DNA of 64,000 bases from Prionace glauca (Eukaryota; Chordata; Chondrichthyes; Carcharhiniformes; Carcharhinidae): assembly GCA_037974335.1 (NCBI GenBank), contig CM075760.1:21613291-21677290 (forward strand), written 5' to 3'. This document shows positions 1-9,545 of the stretch, in pieces; position 1 is the first letter of the stretch, and every line of letters starts with the position of its first letter. The notes below the pieces were generated by a model. The model had not been told where the DNA came from and did no database searches. It saw only the letters and a program-made list of their open reading frames with translations. A program made the translations under genes and the position numbers.

Positions 1-190
1 TATGCCTTTTCTTGCTTCACATTTTCTTCTCATCGTGCCATGAAGATTCAATACTTCTGATTTTGATGAATGAATTTTGGGGCCCAGGTCAGAGCAAATA
101 AATACCCCCGGGAACTGCCAGACTTAGCGAAGATTGGGCAAAAAATTTAAATTCTACAAACGTCCCTCAAACTGAGCGAGAAGCATTTGA

Positions 191-260
191 TGCTTCTGCC
201 TGATTTTAGAGCCAGGGACTTTTTGTGTGTTAGCGTGTATGATAACCACTGAACTGAAGC
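191..260 (-). pseudogene. tRNA-Val(AAC)-like relic or SINE head
   Basis: Read on the minus strand, this 70-base stretch follows the layout of a vertebrate tRNA-Val. It has an A-box region ending CAGTGGTTATCA, an anticodon region CTAACAC, and a T-arm region with a worn B box (GGCTCTAAAATC in place of GGTTCGAAACC). The ends pair as an acceptor stem (GCTTCAG with CAGAAGC, one mismatch). The anticodon stem does not pair, so a working tRNA is unlikely. It may be an old tRNA pseudogene or the head of a SINE. Confidence 0.5.
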
Positions 261-469
261 AGCTGATCGCAGAGCCCATACAATCAGGCTGTCTGCAATG
301 TTCAACTCTACTGTATTGCTGCAGGTTCTAATGGTGAGACTGACAGCCCATTCTATAGAATACAAGAGGACAGCCGTTATTTCCAACCGGATGTTTCAAT
401 TAATCTTGAACTTCAAAATTTAAAATCTTTCATCCTGCAGATGTCTAAGGGAGCAATGCTCACTCATGT

Positions 470-1294
470 GCCCCTTTCTTCTTCTTGACCAGAGCCTCAA
501 TATCCCGAGTCATCCACGGTTCCCTACGTCTACCAGCCTTGCCCTTCACTCTAAGAGGAAAGTGATGTGAATGTGAATGTTTTGGGCGCCGCACCTGCGC
601 AAAGATATTTTGGCCTTGGAGGGAATGCAGAGGAGGTTTACTAGGCTGATACCGGAGTTGAGGGGATTGAGCTATGAGGAGAGGCTGAATAAACTAGGCT
701 TGTACTCGTTAGCGTTTAGAAGAATGAGGGGAGATCTCATTGAGACATATAAGATGATGAATGGGATGGATAGGGTAGAAAAGGTGGAGAGACTCTTCCC
801 GCTCAAAAAAGACAGTAGGACTAGGGGGCACAGCCTCAAGATAAAGGGGGAGTGGTTTAGAACGGAGTTGAGGAGGAACTTCTTCACTCAGAGGGTGGTG
901 AATCTCTGGAATTCTCTGCCCGTTGAAGTGGTGGAGGCTGCCTCGCTAAATATTTTTAAGAAACGGGTTGATGGGTTTTTGATAAGAGGGGGGATTAAGG
1001 GATATGGGGAGAGGGCCGGAAAGTGGAACTGAGCCACGACAGATCAGCCATGATCTTATTGAATGGCGGGGCAGGCTCGAAGGGCCAGATGGCCTACTCC
1101 TGCTCCTATTTCTTATGTTGTTATGTTCTTATGTGATAACCCTGAACGCTGGTTAACACTCTTTTGAAAGCCTCCCACTTCCCAGACGTTCCTTTGCCTT
1201 CCCACGGGCTCCCCCAATTAACTTTTGAAAGTTCTTGCCTGATACCATCAATATTCGCCTTGCCCCAATTTAGAATTTTAACTTCTGGGTCATG
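470..1294 (-). mobile_element. CR1-like LINE ORF2 fragment, split by a later insertion
   Basis: On the minus strand, 1275 to 1138 encodes the endonuclease-to-RT linker with NWGKANIDGIRQEL and GKWEAFKR. The next part (REPWMTRDIEALVKKKK) is found at about 561 to 475. The same two parts are contiguous in the LINE at 50066. The gap is a plus-strand LINE at 567-1132. The 5' truncation point, about 1294, abuts a V exon directly. Confidence 0.8.
567..1132 (+). mobile_element. LINE-C 3' fragment inserted in an older LINE
   Basis: The fragment encodes about 150 residues of the LINE ORF2 C terminus ([34 protein letters not shown]), stops at 1032, and ends in a short TTCTTATG-type tail. It is 5' truncated. 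The 5-base duplication GTGAT flanks it at 562-566 and 1133-1137. The same family occurs at 6010, 25450 (-), 38388 and 54721. Confidence 0.85.
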
Positions 1295-1594
1295 AGATGA
1301 GTAACAGAGTCTCAATGTCTCAGTCAGAACCAGTTGTTGAAGCAGTACAGGGTGAAGATTCAGCAATACGATGCAGGTTCTCTGCACCGAGTTCAGGTAC
1401 ACAACATTACCTGTTCTGGTATCGTCAGTATCCACATCGAGCTCCTCAGTATCTGCTCAGAGCCGTTAGTTGTGGGTTTACCGATACGGTTCCCAGCTTT
1501 GAACACTTCAGTGGCAATCTCAACTTGAAACAACCTTGTCCATGAAAGATTTGAAGGTGAGAGACAGCGCCGTGTATTACTGTGCACCGAGATC
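1295..1594 (+). pseudogene. T-cell receptor V segment pseudogene (V1, TRAV/TRDV-like)
   Basis: This is a V exon with FR1 (MSQSEPVVEAVQGEDSAIRC), the FR2 core LFWYRQYPHRAPQYLL, and FR3 ending DSAVYYCAPR. Compared with its paralogue at 12929-13223 it has a 10-base deletion near 1536, so the frame shifts before FR3. The exon starts at the point where a minus-strand LINE fragment ends (about 1294). That insertion has replaced the leader exon, intron and splice acceptor, and no leader is seen upstream. It keeps an intact recombination signal at 1595. It is host immune-receptor sequence that cannot encode a normal chain. Confidence 0.85.
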
Positions 1595-1633
1595 CACAGT
1601 GAATGAGGCTCCCGCGGGCCTCATACAAAATTT
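1595..1633 (+). other. 23-type recombination signal of V1
   Basis: Heptamer CACAGTG (1595-1601), 23-base spacer, nonamer ACAAAATTT (1625-1633). The heptamer is consensus; the last three nonamer bases are off consensus. Confidence 0.85.
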
Positions 1634-2299
1634 GGCACAGGTCCATAATCAATGGTTCATTGTCAGGACAGCACATAGGGTTAAAAATCAGAGAATCTTT
1701 ACCCATAGTGAGCGTGACAATATAGCCTCATCTGAGTGTTTTGCCTCACTGAGGTTAAGGATTGTCACTGTTGGTAAATTTGAGATTTTTTACTCATGTT
1801 ACTATCAGATCAAGTCCAATCAATCCCCGATCCCGTTCACACAAACCCACAGATCTCTCAGGAGAACAAGGTCATCAACCTGTACTTCAAATGTTCCAGA
1901 TCAGTCAACTGTGTGACAGACTTTCAAAAGTGATCAAATATCAAAGGAAGACTCAGGGTTGCCTCATGTTGAAGTTCCTGGTTTAATAATATTGACTTAA
2001 TGAAATCAATGTTTTCCAAGTCGAACCGCATCTCAATTCTGAGTTGAGTGATTACCTTTTCCCGGTGTACTTAAAATAGCATATCTATTAATGATCTCTT
2101 GCACTGGGCACTCACTACTTGTGCATTAGACAGACGTCAGATTATCTGCTTCATTTTTCACTTTAATTCGTATGAAGATTTACCTAACGAAATATACTAA
2201 CATTGAACTCGAAGGAAAGAGAGTTTAACCGAGCAAGAGACAGGATGACTGACAATGTGACAGAGAGCAAGAGGGTGAGGAAGACGCCCACAGCTTGGG
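1634..2299. other. V1 3' flank, no gene seen
   Basis: No gene or known repeat was recognised. The first 350 bases resemble the 3' flank of the V segment at 12769 (13263-13610) in patches, which fits duplication of a block larger than the exon. Confidence 0.4.
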
Positions 2300-2515
2300 T
2301 TACAATTTGATTGGTGAAAACCAGCTGCACTTCGTCGTCAGCTAACAGTGATTGGTCAAAAGCTAACGTCATCTCAGGCAGACTAGCCAATCACTGCACT
2401 GAGAAACGCCCCCCAGTTTCCCTATAATTGCAGTTGTCTCTGGTCTAAGTTGACTCTGTGATATAAAACTAGAAGCAGGAACACAGTTTAAACAATTTCT
2501 GTCCAATCTGGAACC
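2300..2515 (+). promoter_or_regulatory. Probable promoter of V2
   Basis: Upstream of the leader ATG lie ATTGG at 2310 and 2351, CCAAT at 2387, a CRE-like sequence in TAACGTCATC near 2364, and the TATA-like CTATAATT near 2422. V promoters commonly carry a CRE-type element, so this arrangement is plausible. Transcription start is not known. Confidence 0.5.
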
Positions 2516-2936
2516 ATGTGTTCCCTGTGTGCCTTACTGATAATAATGGTCACACTGCCGGGTAAGTCACAGTTCAAATCCTCAGTGTGTGTTTCATCGG
2601 TTATATTCACTCAGATTTCTCACACATTCTACATGTTGTTACAGGATCCAATGGCCAAAATTCAGTTTTCCAGGACCGGCCCGAATTCACGGCCGAGGAA
2701 GAACAGACGGTTATATTGAATTGCAATTACACAACAGAATACACTGGCGAGGTTCTTTTCTGGTACATTCAATATCCCGGGAAAGCTCCGAGATATTTAC
2801 TGAACAATTACGGCAAGTCTCCAGATTTTCCTGACCGGTTTTCGGCTGAATTGGACAAAGACAAGAGAACAGTTCCTCTAAATATCACCGGGGTCCGTGT
2901 CTCTGACTCTGCCGTGTATTACTGTGCGCTGAACCC
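2516..2936 (+). CDS. T-cell receptor V segment (V2, TRAV/TRDV-like), open
   Basis: There are two exons. Leader exon 2516-2561 encodes MCSLCALLIIMVTLP and ends G before GTAAGT. After an 83-base intron with acceptor TTACAG, the V exon runs 2645-2936. Splicing keeps the frame (phase 1) and gives a mature start near GSNGQNSVFQ. The V domain shows the first Cys in ILNCNY, the FR2 core LFWYIQYPGKAPRYLL, and DSAVYYCALNP with the second Cys just before the recombination signal. The product would be the antigen-binding V part of a T-cell receptor chain at the lymphocyte surface after joining to D/J segments. No stop or missing key residue is seen. The alpha/delta call comes from FR2 and FR3 style; a gamma V cannot be excluded. 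Confidence 0.88.
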
Positions 2937-2975
2937 CACACTGTTACAGAAGCACAGTCAGCCCCTACAAAAACC
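2937..2975 (+). other. 23-type recombination signal of V2
   Basis: Heptamer CACACTG (2937-2943), 23-base spacer, consensus-like nonamer ACAAAAACC (2967-2975). Confidence 0.9.
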
Positions 2976-3860
2976 GGCAAAGTCGCTCTCACCTCCTCTC
3001 ACTGAATCAGGTCTGTGAACTGGATAGTGGATTTGTAATATAACCCAAATCATATCAAGACCAACTTGCCAGAATTCTTCATTTCTGTGCTACACAATGA
3101 GTCTCTTTATATCGGCGGTGAGGATTTTTTTCATTTTCAGCGAACAGCCCTGAATGGAAAACTTCAACCATGATAACACAAATATTTCAACTATTACCCA
3201 TTACACACACGTCCAATTTAAAGATTGGCCTTGTTAATGAAGCTATATTGAGTTTAGTACAACTCTAATTATTCTCTACCCCACAGCCTTGTGATTGTGC
3301 AGTCGCTGGGTTCATTTAGAACGGATGTTAATAGATTTGTGGATATTAAGAGTAAAATGGGACTCCGGATAGTGCAGGAAGGTGGTGAGAGACAGACAGA
3401 TAGGCAGAAGTTCGAAAGGCAAAGTGACCATTGCTGGTTTTTCACCTGCCCCGCTCAGTGGGATCACAAACTGCCAGCTGATCGGATGAAATGTGGGACA
3501 AGAAAGCAATAAACCAACTGTTTTTCACCTGTTGCTCTGTCAGGAATAGACCAATCGTTTTGCCGGACCGGATGTCACAACATATCTTCTGAACTCTTAC
3601 CTAAAACTATTGAGCTTTTACTCACTGAGTCCAGATCCAGCATCAGCTCTGTGAACATGTTGGAACATTTTCCTGATTCTTCACACCTACTGGTCTCCTA
3701 ACTGGTAGCTCCCAAGTTACACAATTTTCAATTGGTAATGTTGCTCACTGAGTATTTTGACTTTTACCCGTGTGCCTGCTTCATCTACAATATATTCTAT
3801 TAATTTGATAATCTTAGTTGTAATAAAATGATAACAAAATGTTCTCTAATTCTGAAATAG
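2976..3860. other. Intergenic, nothing recognised
   Basis: AT-rich sequence between two V units. Short open frames around 3291-3512 match no known family on reading. No leader exon for the following V relic could be found. Confidence 0.4.
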
Positions 3861-4142
3861 GACAGATATTCCTGCTTCAGACTCGGTCACACAGGAGCCC
3901 ATTACAGCCACTCTGTAATCATCAATTTCAGCTATTCCACCACTGCTACTTTCTACTCATTGCTGTGAGAATCGGGTCAATGCTCCCTCGTTCTTGAGCT
4001 ACATTCCACTTGTTGGGAAAGCTTTCAGGGCAAAGGAATTAGGTTTCTGTCATCTTTAGACACTTAAAAAAAATGGGGAGAATTTCAGTATCCGTGAGCT
4101 GGGGCTGACTGACAGCGCGATGTATTTCTGCGGACTGTGATG
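3861..4142 (+). pseudogene. T-cell receptor V segment relic with surviving signal
   Basis: A V exon can be followed from ASDSVTQEPITA (about 3877) through NFSYSTTATFYSLL, GKGIRFLSSLDT, and ELGLTDSAMYFCGL just before the heptamer. The frame breaks several times, the first-Cys position reads Phe (NFSYS), and the FR2 Trp is lost. Upstream of 3861 the sequence reads like a weak acceptor (AAATAG). No leader exon was found. It is an old host V pseudogene; the recombination signal is better kept than the coding part. Confidence 0.75.
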
Positions 4143-4181
4143 TACAGTGACAGGAAGCTGAGGGGCCCTTGTACAAAAACA
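4143..4181 (+). other. 23-type recombination signal of the V relic
   Basis: Heptamer TACAGTG (4143-4149, one change from consensus), 23-base spacer, nonamer ACAAAAACA (4173-4181). Confidence 0.85.
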
Positions 4182-4204
4182 CTGCCGCAGTGTGACACTT
4201 TTCG

Positions 4205-4540
4205 TTGTATCGGCAAAGCAGCCAGCATAACTAAGGGCCGCACATACCCCAGACATTCTCTCTTCCAACTCCTTCCATCGAGAAAAAAAGTTACAGAAGT
4301 CTGAGATACGTACCAACTGTGTCAAGAACAGCATTTTCCCTGCTGCCATTAGGCTTTTGAATGGACCTACCTTGCATTAAGTTGATCTTTCTCTACACCT
4401 TAGCTATGGCTGTAACAGTGCATTCTGCACTCTATCATTTCCTTTCCTATGAACGGTATGTTTTATCTGTGTAGCGCACAGGAAAGAATATTTTCACTGT
4501 ATACTAATCCATATTACAATAATCATTCAAATCAAATCAA
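4205..4540 (+). mobile_element. LINE-N 3' end
   Basis: The fragment matches the 3' ends at 44240-44737 and 54300-54655 in this window, from GGCAAAGCAGCCAGCATAA to the tail CAAATCAAATCAA. It is non-coding here and strongly 5' truncated. Confidence 0.8.
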
Positions 4541-5184
4541 TTCGGACCTTCGTCACCGCTCCGCCATTCTAAGTGTTCATAACTGAGTTCCATCTCATCC
4601 TAACTCCACTTCCCTGCCTTTTCCCTATACCCCTTTTTCCAGCTTTTGAATCAACCTAGTGAATCTGCTCTGCACCCCCTCCAGTATCAGTATATCCTTT
4701 CTCAAGTAAGGAGACCAAAATTGTACACAGTAGTAATAATAGGATGATCATGTTCACTTGTTGCACTGTCAGTTGTTCAAAGCTGGAAACCCCACTGACC
4801 ATAATTGCCCAGAATATTAAGCAAAAATATTGAGAAAGAAATGATATGTATCTTGAACAAAAAAACCCTGTATGTGCAAAAAGTGCAGCGACCAAAGGAG
4901 ATTTGGAGAACTATTCCAAAGAGGAATAGATAGGAGGAATGGCGTCATTTGGCGCCCTGAGATTCTATGATTCTCGTTGCTTACTGTCCCTGCCGCTCTA
5001 CTTATTGTTAGACACCTGAACAATGAGCAGGTGCAGGATGGTCAGACACTGTTATAGATTCAACCGTCACTATTTCCGCTCCAACAGCTCCGAGTGCAGC
5101 TGAGAGCCACCGCAACTTCACTCAATATTGAGTCTGCCGTATCCCCGCCCACAACTTCCGTTTGCTACTCTCACTCTGACCCGA
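4541..5184. other. Intergenic with a minus-strand CR1-like scrap
   Basis: About 4652-4733 resembles the reverse complement of CR1-like ORF2 (CTCTGCACCCCCTCC, ATTGTACACAGTA). The rest carries nothing recognised. Confidence 0.45.
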
Positions 5185-5322
5185 TTGTGTGATTGGACAG
5201 ATTGCTGTCGCTTCTCCATCCCTCTCCTTGATTGGATCAGCAGTGCAATGGGATGGGCATCTGTATTTCTGTCTCTGACATAGGATTTCTCTCACTGCCC
5301 AGTTACAGACTCATGAAGCATC
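5185..5322 (+). promoter_or_regulatory. Probable promoter of V3
   Basis: Two ATTGG boxes at 5192 and 5231, 39 bases apart, precede the leader ATG. The V2 upstream region has ATTGG boxes 41 bases apart. No clear TATA box is seen. Confidence 0.4.
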
Positions 5323-5945
5323 ATGTTGAACGATCTCACTCCGATTCTCATCTTTATCTCTCTTCTCAGTAAGTAGCTCTTGGGGCGAAGGGGAGCAAAT
5401 GATACGGGGCAAAGCGGATCACGTTATTGAATTGTGTGACCAACCATGATCACAATGAATGGCAGGGCAGTCTCCAAAGGCCGACTGGCCTCCTCCTGCT
5501 CTTATCTTCGATGTGTTTATGTATTTCCTTTTCTATAAAGCCAGATATTATTCCTGACCAATAATATTGATCAGTTTAATGACGATTTTGTTTAGAAATA
5601 TTTGGCTAACACCGATTTTTTTCCTACTTTTTCTATTATTTATGTTAGAATGGAGTCATCAAGACACAGAGGAGCAGCCGGTTGTTGAAATAACAGTGGA
5701 GGAGGAAAGTAATGTCACATTAACCTGCCTCGTGAAGACAAGCATATCTAACCCTTCTGTGTTCTGGTACAGTCAGAGTCCCGGGCAGCCTCCACAGTAT
5801 ATGCTTCACATTGTTGGAGGGAAGCTGTACAAACACATCAACGACCGCCTTTCAGCGTCATTTAATAAAACTGCCAAGATTACCGAGCTAATGATCGGCA
5901 ACACGTTGATGACTGACAGTGCGGTATATTTCTGTGCCTGGAGTC
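5323..5945 (+). CDS. T-cell receptor V segment (V3, TRAV/TRDV-like), open
   Basis: Leader exon 5323-5368 encodes MLNDLTPILIFISLL and ends before GTAAGT. The V exon is 5649-5945 with acceptor TATGTTAG, and splicing is in frame. The domain has the first Cys in LTCLVK, the FR2 core FWYSQSPGQPPQYML, FR3 with TDSAVYFCAWSP, and no stop. A short out-of-frame ATG at 5313 precedes the leader ATG by 10 bases. The intron (280 bases) contains a LINE tail at about 5432-5523. The role is the variable domain of a T-cell receptor chain after V(D)J joining. A truncated LINE-C begins within about 30 bases of the signal. Confidence 0.87.
5432..5523 (+). mobile_element. LINE 3' tail inside the V3 intron
   Basis: Sequence like CATGATCACAATGAATGGCA and GACTGGCCTCCTCCTGCTC is a diverged copy of the LINE-C 3' untranslated tail. 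It does not touch the splice sites. Confidence 0.65.
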
Positions 5946-5983
5946 CACAGTGTTACAGATATGGCGAGTCCCATACAAAAACA
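5946..5983 (+). other. Recombination signal of V3
   Basis: Heptamer CACAGTG (5946-5952), 22-base spacer, nonamer ACAAAAACA (5975-5983). The spacer is one base short of 23. Confidence 0.85.
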
Positions 5984-6009
5984 AGTGTTTCAGTTAGTGC
6001 TTAGCAGAG

Positions 6010-6454
6010 GGCGCTATCTGGGTCTGTACTCGTTGGAGTTTAGATGGCTGAGGGGGGATCTGATAGAGACGTATAAGATAATGAAGGAGATGGATAGGGT
6101 AGAGGTAGAGAGATTCTTCCCGCTTCGAAAAGACAGCAGGACTAGAGGGCACAACCTCAAAATAAGGGAGGGGGGCAGTTTAGATCAGAGTTGAGGAGGA
6201 ACTTCTTCACTCAAAGTGTCGTGAATCTCTGGAATTCTCTGCCCTTTGGAGTAGTGGAGGCTACCTCGCTGAATATAGTTAAGTCCCGGGTAGATAGGTT
6301 TTTGGTAGCAAGGGAATTAAGGGTTATGGGGAGAAAGCGGGAAAGTGGAACTGATCCATTTCAGATCAGCCATGATCTTATTGAATGGCGGGGCGGACTC
6401 GAAGGGCTCGATGGCCTACTCCTGCTCCTATTTCTTACGTTCTTATGTTCTTTC
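6010..6454 (+). mobile_element. LINE-C 3' fragment
   Basis: It encodes LGLYSLEFRWLRGDLIETYK and VVNLWNSLPFGVVEA in two frames, then the family tail with TTCTTACGTTCTTATG. It is 5' truncated and more worn than the copies at 38388 and 54721. Confidence 0.8.
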
Positions 6455-6559
6455 ACACCGTTAGACAGTAACAATAAAGGTAAAGTCACCATCGCCGAGA
6501 TGTCCACAGGCTGGTGGTGATTTAAGATCACATCAAATCTCAGGCGAGGTTCAAGATTG

Positions 6560-6695
6560 AGAAAACGCGACTTCATGAAGGACCTTTGACAAAGAGTCAT
6601 GTGGACTCGAAACCTCAGCTCTTTTCTCTCCTTACAGATGCTGCCAGACCCGCTGAGATTTTCCAGCATTTTCTCTTTTGGTTTCATGGAACACC
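6560..6695 (+). repeat. Repeat E copy
   Basis: The stretch contains ACTCGAAACCTCAGCTCTTT and ACAGATGCTGCCAGACCCGC followed by TTTTCCAGCATTTTCTC. Related copies occur at 33335 (-), 39310-39480, 56640 and 62810. Family not assigned. Confidence 0.6.
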
Positions 6696-6887
6696 TCAAC
6701 GGGTACAGGAACGAATTTCCGATGTAAGTGTCGCTTTATCGTTACAAACCAGACATCCAGTAAGTGAGCTGGGCGACAATATTCTCATTACTTTCTGTAC
6801 CTGTGAACGAGCACTTGAGATTCACACACTACGACACGCAATGCCTCTGAATTTAAGACCTCTGCAATTTCTCATTATTTAATCATA

Positions 6888-7080
6888 CAGCCCTACAGAG
6901 CAGAAAGAGGCCCTTCGGCCCATCGAGTCTGCACCGAACACAATCCCACCCAGGCCCTACCCCCATATCCCTACATATTATACCCACAAATCCCTCTAAC
7001 CTACACATCCCTGGATACTAAGGGGTAATTTCTTAGTCTGACCAATCAACTTAGCCCGCACATCTTTGGACATCTTTAGT
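6888..7080 (-). mobile_element. SINE-a 3' part
   Basis: The reverse complement of the SINE-a body: plus-strand GGCCCTTCGGCCCATCGAGT and CCCACCCAGGCCCTACCCCC match other copies. The tRNA-like head is missing. SINE-a is most like the elasmobranch HE1 type (from memory). Confidence 0.75.
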
Positions 7081-7337
7081 TAATAAGCTCCGTGTGTTTC
7101 ATCCTGCCAAAAATATCACAACACAATCCTAGTTTTGTCTTCTTCTTCTGTTCGCATTTTGCTCATTTTTTGTGCTTTATAAATAAGTAAACCACTGCGC
7201 CTTTCCTCTTCGAATTTCGCTCATTCTGATTTCCATACAAACTCTTCCATTTTCTTCGAGTACATTTCCAACTCTCTTCATTTTAACCTTTTTACATTTT
7301 TCTGATTTAGTAAATGTTTTGCTCTCATTCCCCTTTA

Positions 7338-7570
7338 CCATAATTTCAAATTGTTTAACACGAACTGATCTATTTATCGAATATTTGTAACGTAACAACA
7401 GTACTGGCAACATTGAAAACATACAGAATATCTTTAAAATATTAATAAGTTTGATATCAGTGTTAAAATGATGTTTCTGCTTCCGCATTTGTTTCTTCAA
7501 TCAAATATTCCTCAATAAAGAAATGCGCCCCAATAATGAACTTAATCCTTCTGGCCTCTCCTGTTGGCAA
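7338..7570. repeat. 233-base direct repeat, left copy
   Basis: Matches 8490-8722 with four single-base differences by eye. It lies just downstream of the minus-strand V4 and its signal. Neither copy resembles the SINEs or LINEs in the window. Confidence 0.9.
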
Positions 7571-7637
7571 TTTAATACCGCGTTTCTTAAAACGCTGATG
7601 TCCCAGGCACGGCGGAGAGGGTTTTAGAGACTGTGCA

Positions 7638-7676
7638 GGTTTTTGTCAGGGACCTCCCTGTGTTTAATACACTGTG
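7638..7676 (-). other. 23-type recombination signal of V4
   Basis: On the minus strand: heptamer CACAGTG (7676-7670), 23-base spacer, nonamer ACAAAAACC (7646-7638). Confidence 0.9.
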
Positions 7677-8009
7677 CCTCACGGCGCAGAGATAGGTCGC
7701 AGTGTCTGAAACCTGTACGTCTCTCACAGTCAGGATGCTGAGTTTGTTGCCTTCAGCGATTGAGGCAGTGATTCTCCCGGGTTGATCTGTTCCCCGAGTG
7801 GCCATCACCAGATGCTGGGGTGACTGATTCGGGAGCTGTCTGTACCAGCGCAGGACGTTAAAATCAGTGGGGATGGTGCAGTTCATGGATAGGTTTCGCG
7901 CTTCACTGACAACCATCCGCGGAGGGAACTGCATCACTTCAGCTTCTCCGATAACCCCCGTACAGATCAGACTTAAAAATAGGAGAAAGTCGAAGCAAAT
8001 CCAGAACAT
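7677..8009 (-). CDS. T-cell receptor V segment (V4) with no leader intron, open
   Basis: One uninterrupted 111-codon frame runs from ATG at 8009 to the heptamer. It starts with a hydrophobic signal (MFWICFDFLLFLSLICTGVIG) and continues directly into the V domain: EVMQFPPRMVVSEARNLSMNC with the first Cys, LRWYRQLPNQSPQHLV, and VSDTATYLCAVR with the second Cys. The other open V segments here split leader and V by an 80-280 base intron. The missing intron points to intron loss or a retroposed V. It lies inverted relative to V2 and V3. A TATA-like TATATA lies near 8195, about 190 bases upstream. It is diverged from the other V segments in FR2 and could be delta- or gamma-like. Confidence 0.85.
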
Positions 8010-8489
8010 TCTCAATTATCGCGCAAAACCTGAAGATGAGAATTAACCGGGAGCCAAATGCTTTCTTCGGGTTCAGTTCAGTGCCGTGTTTATGTTGAAC
8101 TGACAACAGCAGGCGGTTTCTCCTTTAACCACCCAGCTCTTGAGTCTGACACCAGCCCACACAACCTCTGAGCACACACCTGACCCGCTCATCTTATATA
8201 TTTCTCACGCCTCACACTGCTCCCTGCTGGTGTATGCTGGTAAATGCAGGGTGTAATTCTTCACTTGGACCTCCACACGTTGCGTTTCACCAAATAACTA
8301 CAAATGAGAACAGCTGTTCCCTTCTTCCGGTTATAGGTCTTTTATTGCTGGAGAGCTTGCAATCCTCCTTTATTCTACTTTCCAACGATTGCAATGCATT
8401 TACCTCTCTCATTCTTGCTAAAGTTTTATTCCACTGTGGCCAGTTGCGGTGTGCCAAGAAGGTCCCGATGTTAGTCCTAAAATAACGTT

Positions 8490-8722
8490 CCATAATTTCA
8501 AATTGTTTAACACGAACTGATCTATTTATCGAGTATTTGTAACATAACAACAGTACTGGCAACATTGAAAACATACAGAACATCTTTAAAATATTAATAA
8601 GTTTGATATCAGTGTTAAAATGATGTTTCTGCTTCCGCATTTGTTTCTTCAATCAAATATTCCTCAATAAAGAAATGCGCCCCGATAATGAACTTAATCC
8701 TTCTGGCCTCTCCTGTTGGCAA
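8490..8722. repeat. 233-base direct repeat, right copy
   Basis: Near-identical to 7338-7570. The two starts are 1152 bases apart and the pair encloses V4 with its upstream region. Confidence 0.9.
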
Positions 8723-8902
8723 AATCACTACAATATACAACATTAAAACCTGTTCCATTCTGGACCCAATTCCAACAACTCCGTTATCTACAGCAATGAC
8801 CTCTTGTCCTAGGCTGTTCTAGAAAGGGGAACATTTGGTTAACATTGACTTTACCAATCCAGTTGAGTATTTAAATGCCTCAATCACCTCCCCCCCCCCC
8901 CT
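8723..8902. other. Intergenic with a poly-C run at its right edge
   Basis: No gene recognised. A CCTCCCCCCCCCCC run begins near 8888. Confidence 0.4.
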
Positions 8903-8985
8903 TCATTCTTCTGTATCCCAGCGGGTATGAGCCCAAGTTACTAAACCACTCCTCATATGACAGCCCATTCAAGATACTGATGAGA
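8903..8985 (-). mobile_element. CR1-like LINE scrap
   Basis: The reverse complement reads GLSYEEWFSNLGSYPLGYRRMK, a worn copy of the LINE ORF2 C-terminal motif GLSYEERL...LGLYSLEFRRMR. Confidence 0.6.
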
Positions 8986-9545
8986 ACACATCTGGAATAC
9001 CGTAACCAGTTTTGGGAGATATATTATTTTATATTAAGGAGATATATTATTTCATTGGAGGTAACTCGGAGAAGGTTAACGAGGATGATCCCCATTATGG
9101 AAGGATTGTCTTATGAGAAAAGGATAAAGAGGCTGGCCCTCTACCCATTGGCATTTAGAAGAATGAGAGGTGATTTAATTGAAATATATAGGAGTATTGA
9201 GGGGCTTGACAAGCTAAATGCTGAGAAGATGTTTCCCCTAATGGAAGAGTCTAAAACCAGAGGACAAAGTCTCAGACTAAATGGGCGCCAATTGAAAACT
9301 GAGATGGGGAACAATTTCTTCATTCGGAGGGCTGTTAATCTTTGGAACTGATTGCTACAGAGAGCTGTGGGGGTAAAGTCATTGTTTATATTTAAGGCTG
9401 AGATAAATAGATTTTTGATCAGTAAGTGAATCAAGAGTTATGGGGAAAGGGCAGTAAAGTTTACGTGAGGAATGTTGGAACATCCATGATTCCATTGAAT
9501 GGCAGAGCAGGCTCCAGAGGCCTTACCCTGGCCCTTTGTCATTTG
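8976..9545 (+). mobile_element. CR1-like LINE 3' fragment
   Basis: It encodes [42 protein letters not shown] and FFIRRAVNLWN, then a worn 3' tail ending near GGCCCTTTGTC. It is older than the LINE-C copies. Confidence 0.75.

Noticed and set aside
147-386. 79-residue minus-strand frame
   Set aside because: It overlaps the tRNA-Val-like relic and matches no protein family.
3291-3512. 73-residue plus-strand frame
   Set aside because: Low-complexity and without domain or start context; chance open frame.
8287-8652. Lys-rich minus-strand frame shared with 7177-7500
   Set aside because: The shared part is only the 233-base direct repeat. The frames differ outside it and look non-coding.
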